A program made the translations under genes and the position numbers. From assembly GCF_900176375.1 (NCBI RefSeq), contig NZ_FWYF01000002.1, positions 966,161-1,030,160 of the forward strand: a stretch of 64,000 bases of DNA, written 5' to 3'. Under the pieces are notes generated by a model. It was not told where the DNA came from, ran no database searches, and saw nothing but the letters and a program-made list of their open reading frames with translations. Source of the DNA: Reichenbachiella faecimaris. Lineage in GTDB: Bacteria > Bacteroidota > Bacteroidia > Cytophagales > Cyclobacteriaceae. Of the stretch, positions 36,629 to 46,396 are shown in pieces; the first letter of the stretch is position 1, and each line of letters starts with the position of its first letter.

Positions 36629-38864
36629 CGCGCTGATTCTTTTTTTTCTGTTCCTAACTTTCGACAGCTATGGTCAGGAGTTGATCCCTATGGGAACTTG
36701 GCGATCTCATTTCAATTATGAGCAAACCCATCTGGTTGAAAAAACAACATCTAACGTTTTTGCTGCTACAGCACAGGGTTTGATGTATTATGATCCTGAA
36801 GATGAGAGTGTAAATAAATTAACTAAAGTTGATGGGCTAAGTGATGTAGGCATTAGTGCTCTGGCATTCAATGGAGAAGACGAATATCTGGCGATAGGTT
36901 ATCAAAATGGAAATGTTGATATCATTACTTCTGACGGAATTCAAAATTTACCAATCCTTCTCAACAGTGATATCACAGAAAGCAAAAAAATTAATCATAT
37001 TTCATTTTACAATGGCAACATGAATCTATCCACGGATTTTGGATTGTTGGTATTAACTCCAGAAAACCAGGTAATAGAGGCTTATCAAAACTTGGGAGAA
37101 AACGGTGAAATCATAGCTGTGAGAAGCTCAGCCATACTATTGGATGTCATGTATTTGGCAACTGAGGAAGGGGTGTTGGCTGGGGAACTCACCACAGGAG
37201 ATAACCTACAAGATTTCAACAATTGGGAGAGGTATAAAACAAGTCCTGTCTATAATATCGACATATTGTCAATTGCACAATCAAGCGGAAGCATATTTGC
37301 GGCTTCTAACAATACGGTATACAAATTTGTAGGAGAGCAATGGGTAGAAATAACCATAGATGCAAGTTTGGGGAACTCGTTAAAAAAAATCCGAGCTGGA
37401 TTAACTGGGCTACTTGTTCTTGCTGAAAGTGATTTCGGTTATATAGATTCTGGTTTTGATGTTTATCACAATGTTGAAGTCCCAGAAGGAGCCGTTATAA
37501 ATGATATTCTAGAGGAGCCTAAACAAGAACCACACACCTATTGGTATGCTGACGAAAACCAGGGCTTTTCAAGGTTTACGACATGGCCGACTTATTCTGA
37601 TGTGCATTTTACTCTTGATGGTCCGCTGAAAGATGTGAATAAACTAAAATTAGTTGATGGAGATGTCTTTTCTTTTTCTGAACTGGATACAGATTATAAC
37701 AATCCCGTTTCTAATAATCTAGGCTATTCAATGTTCAGCAATGGCGAATGGAAAACCATCAAGCCTGATGAAATCGAAGAACTTTCAAACATCTCAGATG
37801 CCATGAGCACTAAGTATGGGGTTTTGATTACTTCTTTTGGTGATGGAATACTAAATAGTGAAAGCAATGAAGTCTTTGATTTTACCAATAGCCCCTTAGA
37901 TGAAAGGGAAGCAGGAACTGGGAACACACTTGTTTCTGGGTTGGCTGCAGATCATTCAGACAACATTTGGATAGCTAATTTCAGCGTCAATTCTCTTCTG
38001 AAATGGAATGGTGAAGAAGAATGGGAGGCATTTGATTTTGGGACTTCTGCTGCTTCAGAACCTACGTCCATTAGAATTAATGAAAATAATCAAGTATGGA
38101 TGTCTTTGGGTTTAACTGTTGGACAAGGAGTTTTAGCCTATGACATTGAGGCGGATGTCAGCAGGTATGTGACGGCTACCACTACCAGTCTACCTTCCAA
38201 TCGTGTAAATGACATAGCCTTTGGGAAGGACAACGAAATCTGGTTTGCAACAGATCTGGGTATCGCGTATTTCCCTTTTTCTTTTGGCGTGATTGAAGAC
38301 CAAACGGTCGACGTTTCACTTCCAATTTTTGAGCAAAGTATTTTGTTTGAAGATAAACAAGTGAATGCATTGGCAATAGATGGAGGAAATCGAATGTGGG
38401 TAGGAACGCAAGATGGCCTTTGGCTTTTTGAAGAGAATTTTGGCAGTTTAGAGGAGCATTTCACGGTTGACAATAGTCCATTGCCATCCAACAGCGTCAG
38501 AGACCTGGCTATCCACCCGGAAACAGCAGAGCTCTTTGTGGCCACTGATCAAGGAATGGTTTCCTACCGTTCAGAGGCTACAGAAGGAACGAATGTACAT
38601 TATCAGGTGAAAATATTTCCAAATCCAGTTTTGCCAGAATTCGAAGGCCTGGTGGGAATGTCTGGTCTTGCTAATAATGTGCGTGTCAAGATTACAACCA
38701 TTGCTGGACAATTGGTCAGAGAAATGAATGCCGTAGGTGGTGGGGCTTCCTGGGATGTGAGAGATTATACTGGCCGCAGGGTAAGCACAGGTGTTTACTT
38801 AATTTTTAGCGCGGATCAGGAGGGTAAAGAGACTTTTGTTGGAAAAATTGCTGTCATAGACTGA
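36612..38864 (+). CDS. porZ: PorZ-like type IX secretion protein (double beta-propeller with C-terminal sorting domain)
   Basis: This 750-residue surface protein has a signal peptide (about 1-22, ending SYGQ), two seven-blade-type propellers and a T9SS type A sorting domain (about 670-750, [13 protein letters not shown] to the end). The opening [17 protein letters not shown], then [24 protein letters not shown] and [17 protein letters not shown], match the PorZ N-terminal propeller. Later blades have the two-component-regulator-propeller look ([20 protein letters not shown]). PorZ works with PorU in processing T9SS cargo and attaching it to A-LPS. The ATG at 36612 is chosen because it places the signal peptide first. 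Confidence 0.8.
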   Translation: MNQRANALILFFLFLTFDSYGQELIPMGTWRSHFNYEQTHLVEKTTSNVFAATAQGLMYYDPEDESVNKLTKVDGLSDVGISALAFNGEDEYLAIGYQNGNVDIITSDGIQNLPILLNSDITESKKINHISFYNGNMNLSTDFGLLVLTPENQVIEAYQNLGENGEIIAVRSSAILLDVMYLATEEGVLAGELTTGDNLQDFNNWERYKTSPVYNIDILSIAQSSGSIFAASNNTVYKFVGEQWVEITIDASLGNSLKKIRAGLTGLLVLAESDFGYIDSGFDVYHNVEVPEGAVINDILEEPKQEPHTYWYADENQGFSRFTTWPTYSDVHFTLDGPLKDVNKLKLVDGDVFSFSELDTDYNNPVSNNLGYSMFSNGEWKTIKPDEIEELSNISDAMSTKYGVLITSFGDGILNSESNEVFDFTNSPLDEREAGTGNTLVSGLAADHSDNIWIANFSVNSLLKWNGEEEWEAFDFGTSAASEPTSIRINENNQVWMSLGLTVGQGVLAYDIEADVSRYVTATTTSLPSNRVNDIAFGKDNEIWFATDLGIAYFPFSFGVIEDQTVDVSLPIFEQSILFEDKQVNALAIDGGNRMWVGTQDGLWLFEENFGSLEEHFTVDNSPLPSNSVRDLAIHPETAELFVATDQGMVSYRSEATEGTNVHYQVKIFPNPVLPEFEGLVGMSGLANNVRVKITTIAGQLVREMNAVGGGASWDVRDYTGRRVSTGVYLIFSADQEGKETFVGKIAVID

Positions 38865-39556
38865 TGCTCCAAAAGACAAGAGGCATAGTACTTAATTATA
38901 TCAAATACAGAGAAACTTCTATTATCGCTCGAGTCTACACAGAAAATTTTGGTATCCAATCCTACATCATTAATAGCGTAAGAAGCCAGCGTTCTAAAAA
39001 AGGGTTGGCTCTGCTACAGCCTCTGACCGTTCTCGACATGGTGGTTTATTTCAAAAATCAGAAGTCAGATGGATTGCAAAGAATTTCTGAATATAAGCCA
39101 GCCCACAGTTTCACCTCCATCCCGTTTGATATCAAAAAATCGGCAGTAGCGTTATTTGTGACAGAATTACTTACTAAAGTGCTCAAAGAAGAAGTGGATC
39201 GGGGACAAGTCTTTGAATTTTTATTTCAATTTATATTGACGTTAGATCAAAGAAAGGATGGTTTTGAAAGCTTGCACCTTTATTTGATGGTGCAGCTTAC
39301 TCATTACATTGGGTTTGGGATACACAACAAAAAGGAGCTTGAAAATGATGGGCTTGTGTCGGAAATTTCCACGAGTTATGAAGCCATATACACGGGTGTT
39401 CTAAAACTGAATGAAAGTAAAATTTCTGATGATTTTGACATTCAAAATATGCTGAGACGTGACATTCTGAACTACATGATTGAATACTACAAACTACACG
39501 TTGATGGATTTAAGGAGCTAAAATCTTTGGATGTTTTAACTCAAATATTTCGATAG
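38864..39556 (+). CDS. recO: DNA repair protein RecO
   Basis: This 230-residue protein loads RecA onto gapped DNA together with RecR. The N-terminal OB-fold reads KTRGIVLNYIKYRETSIIAR with VYTENFGIQSYIINSVRS, followed by an all-helical C-terminal domain. The zinc-binding cysteines of some RecO proteins are absent, as in other Bacteroidota. The ATG overlaps the upstream TGA (TGATG), so it is translationally coupled to the porZ-like gene. Confidence 0.92.
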   Translation: MLQKTRGIVLNYIKYRETSIIARVYTENFGIQSYIINSVRSQRSKKGLALLQPLTVLDMVVYFKNQKSDGLQRISEYKPAHSFTSIPFDIKKSAVALFVTELLTKVLKEEVDRGQVFEFLFQFILTLDQRKDGFESLHLYLMVQLTHYIGFGIHNKKELENDGLVSEISTSYEAIYTGVLKLNESKISDDFDIQNMLRRDILNYMIEYYKLHVDGFKELKSLDVLTQIFR

Positions 39557-39618
39557 GCGCACAGCCGTTCCCGAAAGAATCTATAAATTTATCTCAAACA
39601 TTTTCTAAGCAAACAATT

Positions 39619-40077
39619 ATGAAATATCTATCAATAGCACTATTGAGCCTCGTTATATTTAGCTGCTCTTCACCAAACAAATCTGCAGAACAATCTACTC
39701 CTGTCCAAGATAAGACAGCCATAGCAGAGAAGCCAATGGCAGATTCTGCTTATGTGTTTTTCAAGCATCCAGCAGATGGAGCTACGGTTCCAAGCCCTGT
39801 TTACATAGAAATGGGTGTGTCAGGCATGCAAATCGAACCAGCAGGAGAAGTAAAAGAAGGCTTTGGCCATCATCACATATTGATCAATCAAGCGAACTGG
39901 CCAGAAGGCACAGTCATTCCAATGTCAGATTCAACGTTTCATTATGGCAAAGGTCAGACGGATGCAACATTGGAACTTGAGCCTGGATCTTACACGCTTT
40001 CTTTACAATTTGCAGATGGTGTGCATGCGTCTTATGGAGAAAAAATGGCTGCTTCTGTTACTGTAACTGTTGAATAA
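39619..40077 (+). CDS. DUF4399 lipoprotein
   Basis: This 152-residue lipoprotein has the signal MKYLSIALLSLVIFSCSS (lipidated Cys16), then a DUF4399 domain. Its marks are FKHPADGATVPSPVYIEMGV, GFGHHHILIN and LEPGSYTLSLQFADGVHASYG. The histidine cluster and the beta-sandwich pattern suggest a periplasmic binding role, but no activity is known. It stands 28 bases before the oxygenase gene on the same strand. Confidence 0.85.
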   Translation: MKYLSIALLSLVIFSCSSPNKSAEQSTPVQDKTAIAEKPMADSAYVFFKHPADGATVPSPVYIEMGVSGMQIEPAGEVKEGFGHHHILINQANWPEGTVIPMSDSTFHYGKGQTDATLELEPGSYTLSLQFADGVHASYGEKMAASVTVTVE

Positions 40078-40105
40078 TTAGCGTCTAACCCAAAAGTATG
40101 TTCTC

Positions 40106-41077
40106 ATGAGTGAAAAACTGTATAACGAAATTCCATCACTGGATTTGGCTGATTTCAATTCAGGTGATGAAGCAAGAAAGCAAAAATTTGTTGCTGACCT
40201 TGGAGCTGCCTACCATAGTATTGGATTCGTAGCAGTAAAAAACCATGGATTGTCAGATGAGCTTTGTACAAAGCTCTACAAAGCCGTTCAGGACTTTTTC
40301 GCACTACCAGATGAGGTAAAGCAGAAGTATGAAGTGCCTGAACTCTTTGGCCAGAGAGGATATATTGGAAAAGGGAAGGAGCACGCCAAAGGCAGGGCAA
40401 CGGGTGACCTCAAGGAGTTTTATCATGTTGGCCAGGAGGTGACGGATGGCGATTCCATCAAAAAAGAATACCCAGATAACATTTGGCCTACAGAGATTCA
40501 AAATTTTGACAAAATAGCTCTGGAGGCCTACCAGACGTTAGAAAACGCAGGAAGGCAAATGCTCAAAGCTATTGCTATCTATCTGGGATTAGAAGAGAAT
40601 TACTTTGAAAGTCGTGTGCATAATGGGAATAGCATTTTGAGGCCCATTCACTATTTTCCTATTGAAAACCCAGAAGAAGTGCCAGATGATGCAGTAAGAG
40701 CGGCAGAGCATGGAGACATCAATCTGATTACGTTGCTCATGGGTGCAAGTGCAGATGGATTACAAGTGCTTCGTAGAGATGGAGAGTGGATTCCGATTAC
40801 AGCTTTGCCAGAGCAGATCGTGGTCAATGTAGGGGATATGCTTGCTCGACATACCAATGATAAATTGAAGTCTACCATTCATCGTGTAGTGAACCCACCA
40901 CGGGAGATGATGAAAACTTCTCGATTTTCAATTCCATTTTTTATGCACCCAAGATCAGATATGGATTTGTCCTGTTTGGAGAATTGTATTGATGAGAATC
41001 ACCCTAAACAATTTGAAGATATTACTGCCGGAGAGTTTTTACATCAAAGATTAGCAGAAATAGGGCTGAAGAAGTAA
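40106..41077 (+). CDS. 2-oxoglutarate/Fe(II)-dependent oxygenase (isopenicillin N synthase-like)
   Basis: This 323-residue non-haem iron oxygenase belongs to the isopenicillin N synthase/flavanone hydroxylase fold. The N-terminal DIOX_N part contains SIGFVAVKNHGLSDEL. The C-terminal jelly roll has the iron ligands in EHGDINLITLL (H-x-D) and STIHRVVNPP (second His) and the 2OG-binding Arg in SRFSIPFF. The substrate is unknown. The TAA stop shares its last base with the ATG of the chromate transporter gene (TAATG), suggesting coupled expression. Confidence 0.9.
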   Translation: MSEKLYNEIPSLDLADFNSGDEARKQKFVADLGAAYHSIGFVAVKNHGLSDELCTKLYKAVQDFFALPDEVKQKYEVPELFGQRGYIGKGKEHAKGRATGDLKEFYHVGQEVTDGDSIKKEYPDNIWPTEIQNFDKIALEAYQTLENAGRQMLKAIAIYLGLEENYFESRVHNGNSILRPIHYFPIENPEEVPDDAVRAAEHGDINLITLLMGASADGLQVLRRDGEWIPITALPEQIVVNVGDMLARHTNDKLKSTIHRVVNPPREMMKTSRFSIPFFMHPRSDMDLSCLENCIDENHPKQFEDITAGEFLHQRLAEIGLKK

Positions 41078-42252
41078 TGATCAGGAAGGTTCGATACTAC
41101 ATTTTTCTTAAGGATGTATTTCTACTAACCATTTCAGCATTTGGCGGGCCTCAAGCACACTTTGCTATGATGTTGGATCTTTTGGTTCACAAAAGAGGTT
41201 ATTTGGATGAAAAGGATTTGATCGAACTCACGGCATTGTGCCAATTCTTGCCAGGCCCTACATCTACCCAGACATTAACCGCCATAGGGTTTAAAGTAGG
41301 TGGCCCTAATTTGGCCTATCTCACTTTGCTCATTTGGATCACGCCTGCATTTTTGATTATGACCTTTGCAGGTATTTTCATTTCTACGCTAGAGCAATAC
41401 GATATTTCCATGGAATTTGCCCGCTTTATAAAACCAATGGCCGTGGGGATTGTGGCGTATTCCGCTTACATCATCATTAAAAAAGTGGTGACTACTAAAT
41501 TGGCTGTGGTGCTGATGATTGTGGCAGCTATAGCGAGTTTTTTGGTGCGTACACCCTATGTTTTTCCTGTTATCCTTTTAATTGGAGGAAGCATTACTGC
41601 TTTTGACTACAAACGTCATGAGCGAGAAGAAAAGGAAGGAATCCGAATCCAGTGGTCTAATTTCATTTTGTGGGCTGGTGTGCTGATAGGGGCAGCTTTG
41701 ATTGGCGCATCTATAGATTGGCTGGGAATCAGAATTTTTGAAAATTTTTATCGTATTGGGAGTTTGATTTTTGGTGGAGGCCAAGTGTTAGTTCCATTTA
41801 TGTATACGGAATTTGTTGAGTTTAAGGAGTATCTGACTTCCGAAGAGTTTCTCTCAGGGTTTGCTTTAGTGCAGGCAGTTCCAGGCCCCGTGTTCTCATT
41901 TGCGTCGTACGTTGGATCAATTTCCATGAAAGAATATGGCATGCTTGGACAGATGATGGGTGGCTTTATGGCAGCTCTGGGCATTTTTCTTCCCGGGACG
42001 TTTCTTATCTTTTTTGTCATTAGATTTTGGGAGGAGTTAAAAAAATTCAGAATTGTAAAGGCTTCTTTGGATGGTGTGAACGCAGCCAGCTCAGGGATGA
42101 TTTTAGCAGCTGTTGTACTTCTTTCCCAGCCACTCATGGGTGACTACTTGAACTATGCTGTTATGCTTGGCACTTTTGTCATTATGTTCACCAAGAAAAT
42201 ACCTACTCCATTTTTGATCCTGGCTGGATTGATATTGGGTGTAATCCTATGA
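41077..42252 (+). CDS. chrA: Chromate transporter ChrA-like
   Basis: This 391-residue, about 12-helix protein has two CHR-type halves. The first carries TISAFGGPQAHFAMMLDLLV and QFLPGPTSTQTLTAIGFKVG, the second GSLIFGGGQVLVPF and GFALVQAVPGPVFSFASYVG. Family members export chromate or related oxyanions, and many are of untested specificity. It is coupled by overlapping codons to an upstream oxygenase and a downstream 87-residue protein. The physiological anion is open. Confidence 0.9.
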   Translation: MIRKVRYYIFLKDVFLLTISAFGGPQAHFAMMLDLLVHKRGYLDEKDLIELTALCQFLPGPTSTQTLTAIGFKVGGPNLAYLTLLIWITPAFLIMTFAGIFISTLEQYDISMEFARFIKPMAVGIVAYSAYIIIKKVVTTKLAVVLMIVAAIASFLVRTPYVFPVILLIGGSITAFDYKRHEREEKEGIRIQWSNFILWAGVLIGAALIGASIDWLGIRIFENFYRIGSLIFGGGQVLVPFMYTEFVEFKEYLTSEEFLSGFALVQAVPGPVFSFASYVGSISMKEYGMLGQMMGGFMAALGIFLPGTFLIFFVIRFWEELKKFRIVKASLDGVNAASSGMILAAVVLLSQPLMGDYLNYAVMLGTFVIMFTKKIPTPFLILAGLILGVIL

Positions 42253-42512
42253 CGCCTCAGGAATGGGCGGATCGACAATCTATATGGTCGATATTGTCCG
42301 AATTGTACCTGGACGTGGAATTAACCACATTTGATTATCATAGGATCGCAATTGAAATAATCCGTTTGGGGTATAAGCTTAACGAAGCAAAAGGAATTGA
42401 CTACTATGAAGTAGTTCCAGCAGTAGGGCTCAATATTTTATTGTGGCATATCAGAAGACAATGTTGGACGAATCTTGCACAGGCCATAAAAAAAGTCTCA
42501 GCTACTGAGTAA
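42249..42512 (+). CDS. Small DUF7079-like protein
   Basis: This 87-residue protein starts inside the end of chrA (ATGA overlap), which supports real translation. Its first half (WADRQSIWSILSELYLDVEL) resembles the DUF7079 pattern of a Trp-containing helix followed by an Asp/Glu pair. The rest is helical and contains WHIRRQCWTNLAQAIKK. There is no signal peptide or membrane segment. The function is unknown. The 3' end encodes the left arm of a terminator hairpin. Confidence 0.7.
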   Translation: MTPQEWADRQSIWSILSELYLDVELTTFDYHRIAIEIIRLGYKLNEAKGIDYYEVVPAVGLNILLWHIRRQCWTNLAQAIKKVSATE

Positions 42513-42522
42513 CTGAGACTTT
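42492..42522. terminator. Bidirectional hairpin terminator straddling a stop codon
   Basis: AAAGTCTCAG (42492-42501) and CTGAGACTTT (42513-42522) form a perfect 10-bp stem with an 11-nt loop ending in the TAA of the plus-strand gene. It lies between the convergent ends of the chrA operon (42512) and the long envelope operon (42544), with A-rich and T-rich flanks on both sides. Confidence 0.7.
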
Positions 42523-42543
42523 GATTTCTTTGGGTTGAATCCC

Positions 42544-43086
42544 TTAATTCAACTTCGCAGGAGGAGTGATCCCCATTTTCTTGAATACCAAATCAGAAAC
42601 ATCATATTTCTCATCTGCATCCAAAAGGATATCTACACCAGGTACTCCTGTGCTAAAAATCATGTCATAACCGTTTTCAGTTCTAACAGCTTTAACAGCA
42701 TTTCCAATTTTTTCGAAAAGTGGAGCAAACAGTTCACCTTGTTTCTTTTGCAAAGAAGTTTGAGCTTCTCTTTGGAAGGCTTCAAATCTCTGATTTAGAG
42801 ATTGCAATTCAGCTTCTTTGTCAGCTCTTACCAGATCAGTCATGGTAGCAGCACCTTGCTGATATTCTTGCAATTTAGTCTGTAGCTCAGTGCCCTTAGA
42901 CTGCAATTGATTTTGAAGTTGAGTTTCATAAGCTTTGAACTCAGAATCTACTTGCTTGGCTTCTGGCATTTGGCTAAGGATGTACTCTACATTGGTATAG
43001 CCTATTTTCATGACTACGCCCTGCGCACTTGCAGTCAGGCCAAATGCAGACAATACAATTGCAAAAATTATCGATTTAACTTTCAT
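42544..43086 (-). CDS. OmpH/Skp-family periplasmic chaperone (copy 1)
   Basis: This 180-residue protein has a signal peptide (about 1-22, ending SAQG). The mature part opens KIGYTNVEYILSQMPEAKQV, followed by a long charged coiled coil (about 50-130) and a short C-terminal body. Skp-type trimers hold outer-membrane proteins in the periplasm on their way to BamA. It is the last gene of the envelope operon, 13 bases after a related gene, and ends next to a terminator hairpin. Confidence 0.92.
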   Translation of the reverse strand: MKVKSIIFAIVLSAFGLTASAQGVVMKIGYTNVEYILSQMPEAKQVDSEFKAYETQLQNQLQSKGTELQTKLQEYQQGAATMTDLVRADKEAELQSLNQRFEAFQREAQTSLQKKQGELFAPLFEKIGNAVKAVRTENGYDMIFSTGVPGVDILLDADEKYDVSDLVFKKMGITPPAKLN

Positions 43087-43099
43087 AATTCAGTTCTAA

Positions 43100-43651
43100 T
43101 TAGTTGTTACTTATTACATCGTTTTTATCACCGAGTCCGAGCTCCTCCAGCACGTAATCCGTATAGTCATGAACCGGATCGGTATATATCATCACCAAAT
43201 CTCCAGACTTGTCAAATACAATTTGCAAGCGATGATTTTTGGCAACTTTCTCGACAGCATCAAATACTTGATCCTGTACAGGTTTGATTAATTCTTTCTT
43301 CTTCAAAAAAAACAGGCCTTCGAATCCAAATACCTTCTTTTGGTATGCTTTTACATCGTCCCATTTTAGATCAATTTCTTTTAATCGATCATCTTTCATT
43401 TCCTTTGTCAACAATACCTCCTCGGCCTGCAAGGAAGTTTCCATTTCTTCAATGGATTTGTACATGTTCTGAATCTCTTGTTCCCAGGCCTTAGAAATTT
43501 TCTCTATTTCTCCCTTGGCTTCGTTATATTCAGGCATTTGGCTGAGGATATAGTCAGTGTCCACGTACCCAAATTTCTGTGCAAATGTATCATTTAAAAT
43601 GAAAAATAAAAGCACTAAAATGAGCGATGTGAGTCGGGTTGCAATTTTCAT
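43100..43651 (-). CDS. OmpH/Skp-family periplasmic chaperone (copy 2)
   Basis: This 183-residue paralogue of the downstream gene has a signal peptide (about 1-24, ending TFAQ), then KFGYVDTDYILSQMPEYNEA and a coiled coil (about 50-125). The C-terminal body differs from copy 1. Tandem OmpH copies directly after bamA are usual in Bacteroidota and fit a shared role in outer-membrane protein assembly. Confidence 0.92.
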   Translation of the reverse strand: MKIATRLTSLILVLLFFILNDTFAQKFGYVDTDYILSQMPEYNEAKGEIEKISKAWEQEIQNMYKSIEEMETSLQAEEVLLTKEMKDDRLKEIDLKWDDVKAYQKKVFGFEGLFFLKKKELIKPVQDQVFDAVEKVAKNHRLQIVFDKSGDLVMIYTDPVHDYTDYVLEELGLGDKNDVISNN

Positions 43652-43710
43652 ACCACTAAAATTAGTCTTTGCACTTTATTTTATCTAATAATCTCACGCA
43701 ATCTTCATTT

Positions 43711-46365
43711 TTACCTCAACTGCTGGCCTATGGAGAAGTGAATCTGCCCACCAGGGTTGGAGGTTTGACCTGGTAACTTATCATATCCATATCCCCAATC
43801 TATACCTAACAATCCAAAGGCTGGCATAAATATTCTTACACCAAAACCTGATGATTTATAAAGTTTGTTTGGGTTGAAATTTTCAAAGCCATTCCAGTTA
43901 TTACCAGCTTCAGAGAAGGCCAATAGATAAATGGTGGCTGATGGGTTTAGTGACACTGGATATCTCAATTCCATCACAAACTTGTTATAGATATTACCAC
44001 CCGTGATATTAGTCACTGGGTCGTATGGAGTAATGGAGTTATTATCATATCCTCTAAGACCAATGACGTCATTACCCAACAGGAAGTTTGTACCCGTCAA
44101 GCCATCACCGCCAAGCTGGAATCTCTCAAATGGGCCTACACCTACTTCTTCTCGATAATGTCCCATGAAGCCCATGTGCGCTCTTGCGGCTAATACCAAA
44201 TCTCCAGCCAATTGCATGTAGTACTTCGCATCAAACATCCATTTGTGATACTCCACATACTCATATTTTTCACTATTCTCAGCTGTAGCATAATCGATGT
44301 CATTCCATAGTGACCAAGGCGGCGTCAAGGCCAAACTTAGTGATAGGGATGATCCTGATCTTGGATACATGGGGTTGTCTACACTATTTCTGGCAAGGGT
44401 AGTATTAAACGTGATGTTATTCGCGACACCTGTACTAAATCCAAGTGAGTTGCCATAGTTGAATAAATTGTATCTCAAGTAGGAAATAGAATTACTTAAT
44501 GTAAAGTAATCATCAGGCCATTTTACTCTTCTTCCCAAGCTGATGGTAGTTCCAAATACTTGCAACGAGCCAATCGTCTTGTCTGTAAAGAAGTCTATAC
44601 TACGCTGGATGGAATAATTGAAGCTGACCCCAAAGGAATGTGGTTTTTTGCCACCCAGCCATGGCTCAGAGAAGCTCACAGAATAACTTTGGTACCTTTT
44701 GCCATTTGCCTGAAGTCTCAATGACAGTTTTTGTCCATCTCCAACTGGCAGTGGTCTCCATTTATCAAAGTGGGGAATGTTTCTTAGCGAGAAGTTATTG
44801 AACGTTAGTCCTAAAGTACCTACAAAGCCAAAGGTACCTCCCCATCCACCAGATAGTTCAATTTGATCACTTGGCCTTTCTACGAGTTCCCATTCAATAT
44901 CCACAGTTTCGTCTGCTGGATTGGGCAAAGGTTTTGGATTGACCTGTTCAGGGTCAAAATAGCCAAGCTGAGAAAGTTCTCTTTGCGTTCTAATAAGTTC
45001 TGCACGGCTAAACTTCTGGCCAGGCAAGGTTCTCAATTCGCGCATGATTACGTGATCATTGGTTCTGTCATTGCCTGTAATAAATACCTTGCGGATAGTA
45101 GCTTGAGCTCCTTCATAAATTCTCATTTCTACATCCACAGAATCTCCGTCAATCTTTGTCTCTACTGGCGTAACGCTAAAAAACAGATAGCCATTATCCA
45201 TATATAAAGAACTGATATCTGGCCCGCTAGGATTGAAATTTAGCTTTTTGTCAACAAGTTCGAGATTGTAAATATCACCTTTTTCAATTGCTAGAATTTG
45301 ATCTAAGGTTCTATCATCATGAATGAAATTTCCTACCCAGTTGATATCTCTAAAGTAATATTGCTGTCCTGGATTTACTCTAATATTTATATCTACTGAT
45401 TTTCGGTCGACAAACACAATGGTGTCCTCCTCTATTTCAGCATCTCTATGCCCTTTGGAATTGTAGAAGGCAATCAGGGTTACTTTGTCCTCTTCATATT
45501 TTTCTTTGACAAATTTAGAAGACTTGAATACGTTCAATTTCGCGTTTTCGTGAATGATTTCAAGCAGTGTTTTTGAAACATTGTGTTTCACACTGTCATC
45601 TACAAATTTAAACCTTTCTGATTTGGGCTTGAATAAATTAAAACTGGAAGCAAGGAGTCCGCTGATTAATTTGAACCTGGCTCTTTCACCTGAGTTCTTC
45701 ATTTTACTTTTTAGCTTGGCATCAGTAAAGTGCTCGTTACCCACAAAATTCACATTCCTGATTTTTACCTTTCTATTTTTATCTATATGCACATCTAGTA
45801 ACACACTATTATGAAGTGTACTGTCTGTTCGATATTTGATTTCAACTTCAGTATTTAAGTACCCTTTTTCATAGAAATACTTTTTTATGGTAAGTTCAGC
45901 ATTTTTCCGAATGGCATCAGTCATTACACGCCCTCTAATCAAATTAACCTTCTCTCTAATGTCAGATTCTTGACTTTTGGTAAGTCCTGTAAATTGAAAC
46001 CTACTGAGTCGTGGTCTTTCTGCCAGAGAAATAGTAAGATATACATCATCTCCCTCAACTTTTGAGGCATAAATTTGAATGTCTCCTATCAAACCTTGCT
46101 TCCAAAGTTTTTTGATAGCTGAAGTGATACCATCACCTGGGATTTTTAGTTTGTCACCGACTTTAAGACCTGAGATAGAGATCAGCGCTACCTTATCAAG
46201 GTATTCGGCTCCTTCTACTTCAATATCTGCAATAGTAAACTCTTGTGGATTGGAGTAGCTGATATTGACATTGTTAGGGTCTACTCTGCCCTGAGTGCCG
46301 TACCTGATTTGGCCAACAGCTACTGTTGAAATGCAAAGAAATAGTAAAAGTATTTTGAATTTCAT
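43711..46365 (-). CDS. bamA: Outer-membrane protein assembly factor BamA
   Basis: This 884-residue Omp85 protein inserts beta-barrels into the outer membrane. After a signal peptide (about 1-18) come five POTRA-type domains (about 40-480), recognisable from ISGLKVGDKL, GLTKSQESDIREKV, FVGNEHFTD and ITGNDRTNDHVIMRELRTL. The C-terminal 16-strand barrel follows, with RGYDNNSITPYDP as the conserved lid segment and a final strand GGQIHFSIGQQLR. The length is on the long side but normal for Bacteroidota. It sits between uppS and the two Skp-like genes. Confidence 0.96.
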   Translation of the reverse strand: MKFKILLLFLCISTVAVGQIRYGTQGRVDPNNVNISYSNPQEFTIADIEVEGAEYLDKVALISISGLKVGDKLKIPGDGITSAIKKLWKQGLIGDIQIYASKVEGDDVYLTISLAERPRLSRFQFTGLTKSQESDIREKVNLIRGRVMTDAIRKNAELTIKKYFYEKGYLNTEVEIKYRTDSTLHNSVLLDVHIDKNRKVKIRNVNFVGNEHFTDAKLKSKMKNSGERARFKLISGLLASSFNLFKPKSERFKFVDDSVKHNVSKTLLEIIHENAKLNVFKSSKFVKEKYEEDKVTLIAFYNSKGHRDAEIEEDTIVFVDRKSVDINIRVNPGQQYYFRDINWVGNFIHDDRTLDQILAIEKGDIYNLELVDKKLNFNPSGPDISSLYMDNGYLFFSVTPVETKIDGDSVDVEMRIYEGAQATIRKVFITGNDRTNDHVIMRELRTLPGQKFSRAELIRTQRELSQLGYFDPEQVNPKPLPNPADETVDIEWELVERPSDQIELSGGWGGTFGFVGTLGLTFNNFSLRNIPHFDKWRPLPVGDGQKLSLRLQANGKRYQSYSVSFSEPWLGGKKPHSFGVSFNYSIQRSIDFFTDKTIGSLQVFGTTISLGRRVKWPDDYFTLSNSISYLRYNLFNYGNSLGFSTGVANNITFNTTLARNSVDNPMYPRSGSSLSLSLALTPPWSLWNDIDYATAENSEKYEYVEYHKWMFDAKYYMQLAGDLVLAARAHMGFMGHYREEVGVGPFERFQLGGDGLTGTNFLLGNDVIGLRGYDNNSITPYDPVTNITGGNIYNKFVMELRYPVSLNPSATIYLLAFSEAGNNWNGFENFNPNKLYKSSGFGVRIFMPAFGLLGIDWGYGYDKLPGQTSNPGGQIHFSIGQQLR

Positions 46366-46396
46366 CTTTTTTTCTGACGTGTCTGTTGCTTTGAAT

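Noticed and set aside
38138-38545. 135-codon minus-strand frame inside the porZ-like gene
   Set aside because: Serine-rich antisense translation of propeller repeats; no independent support.
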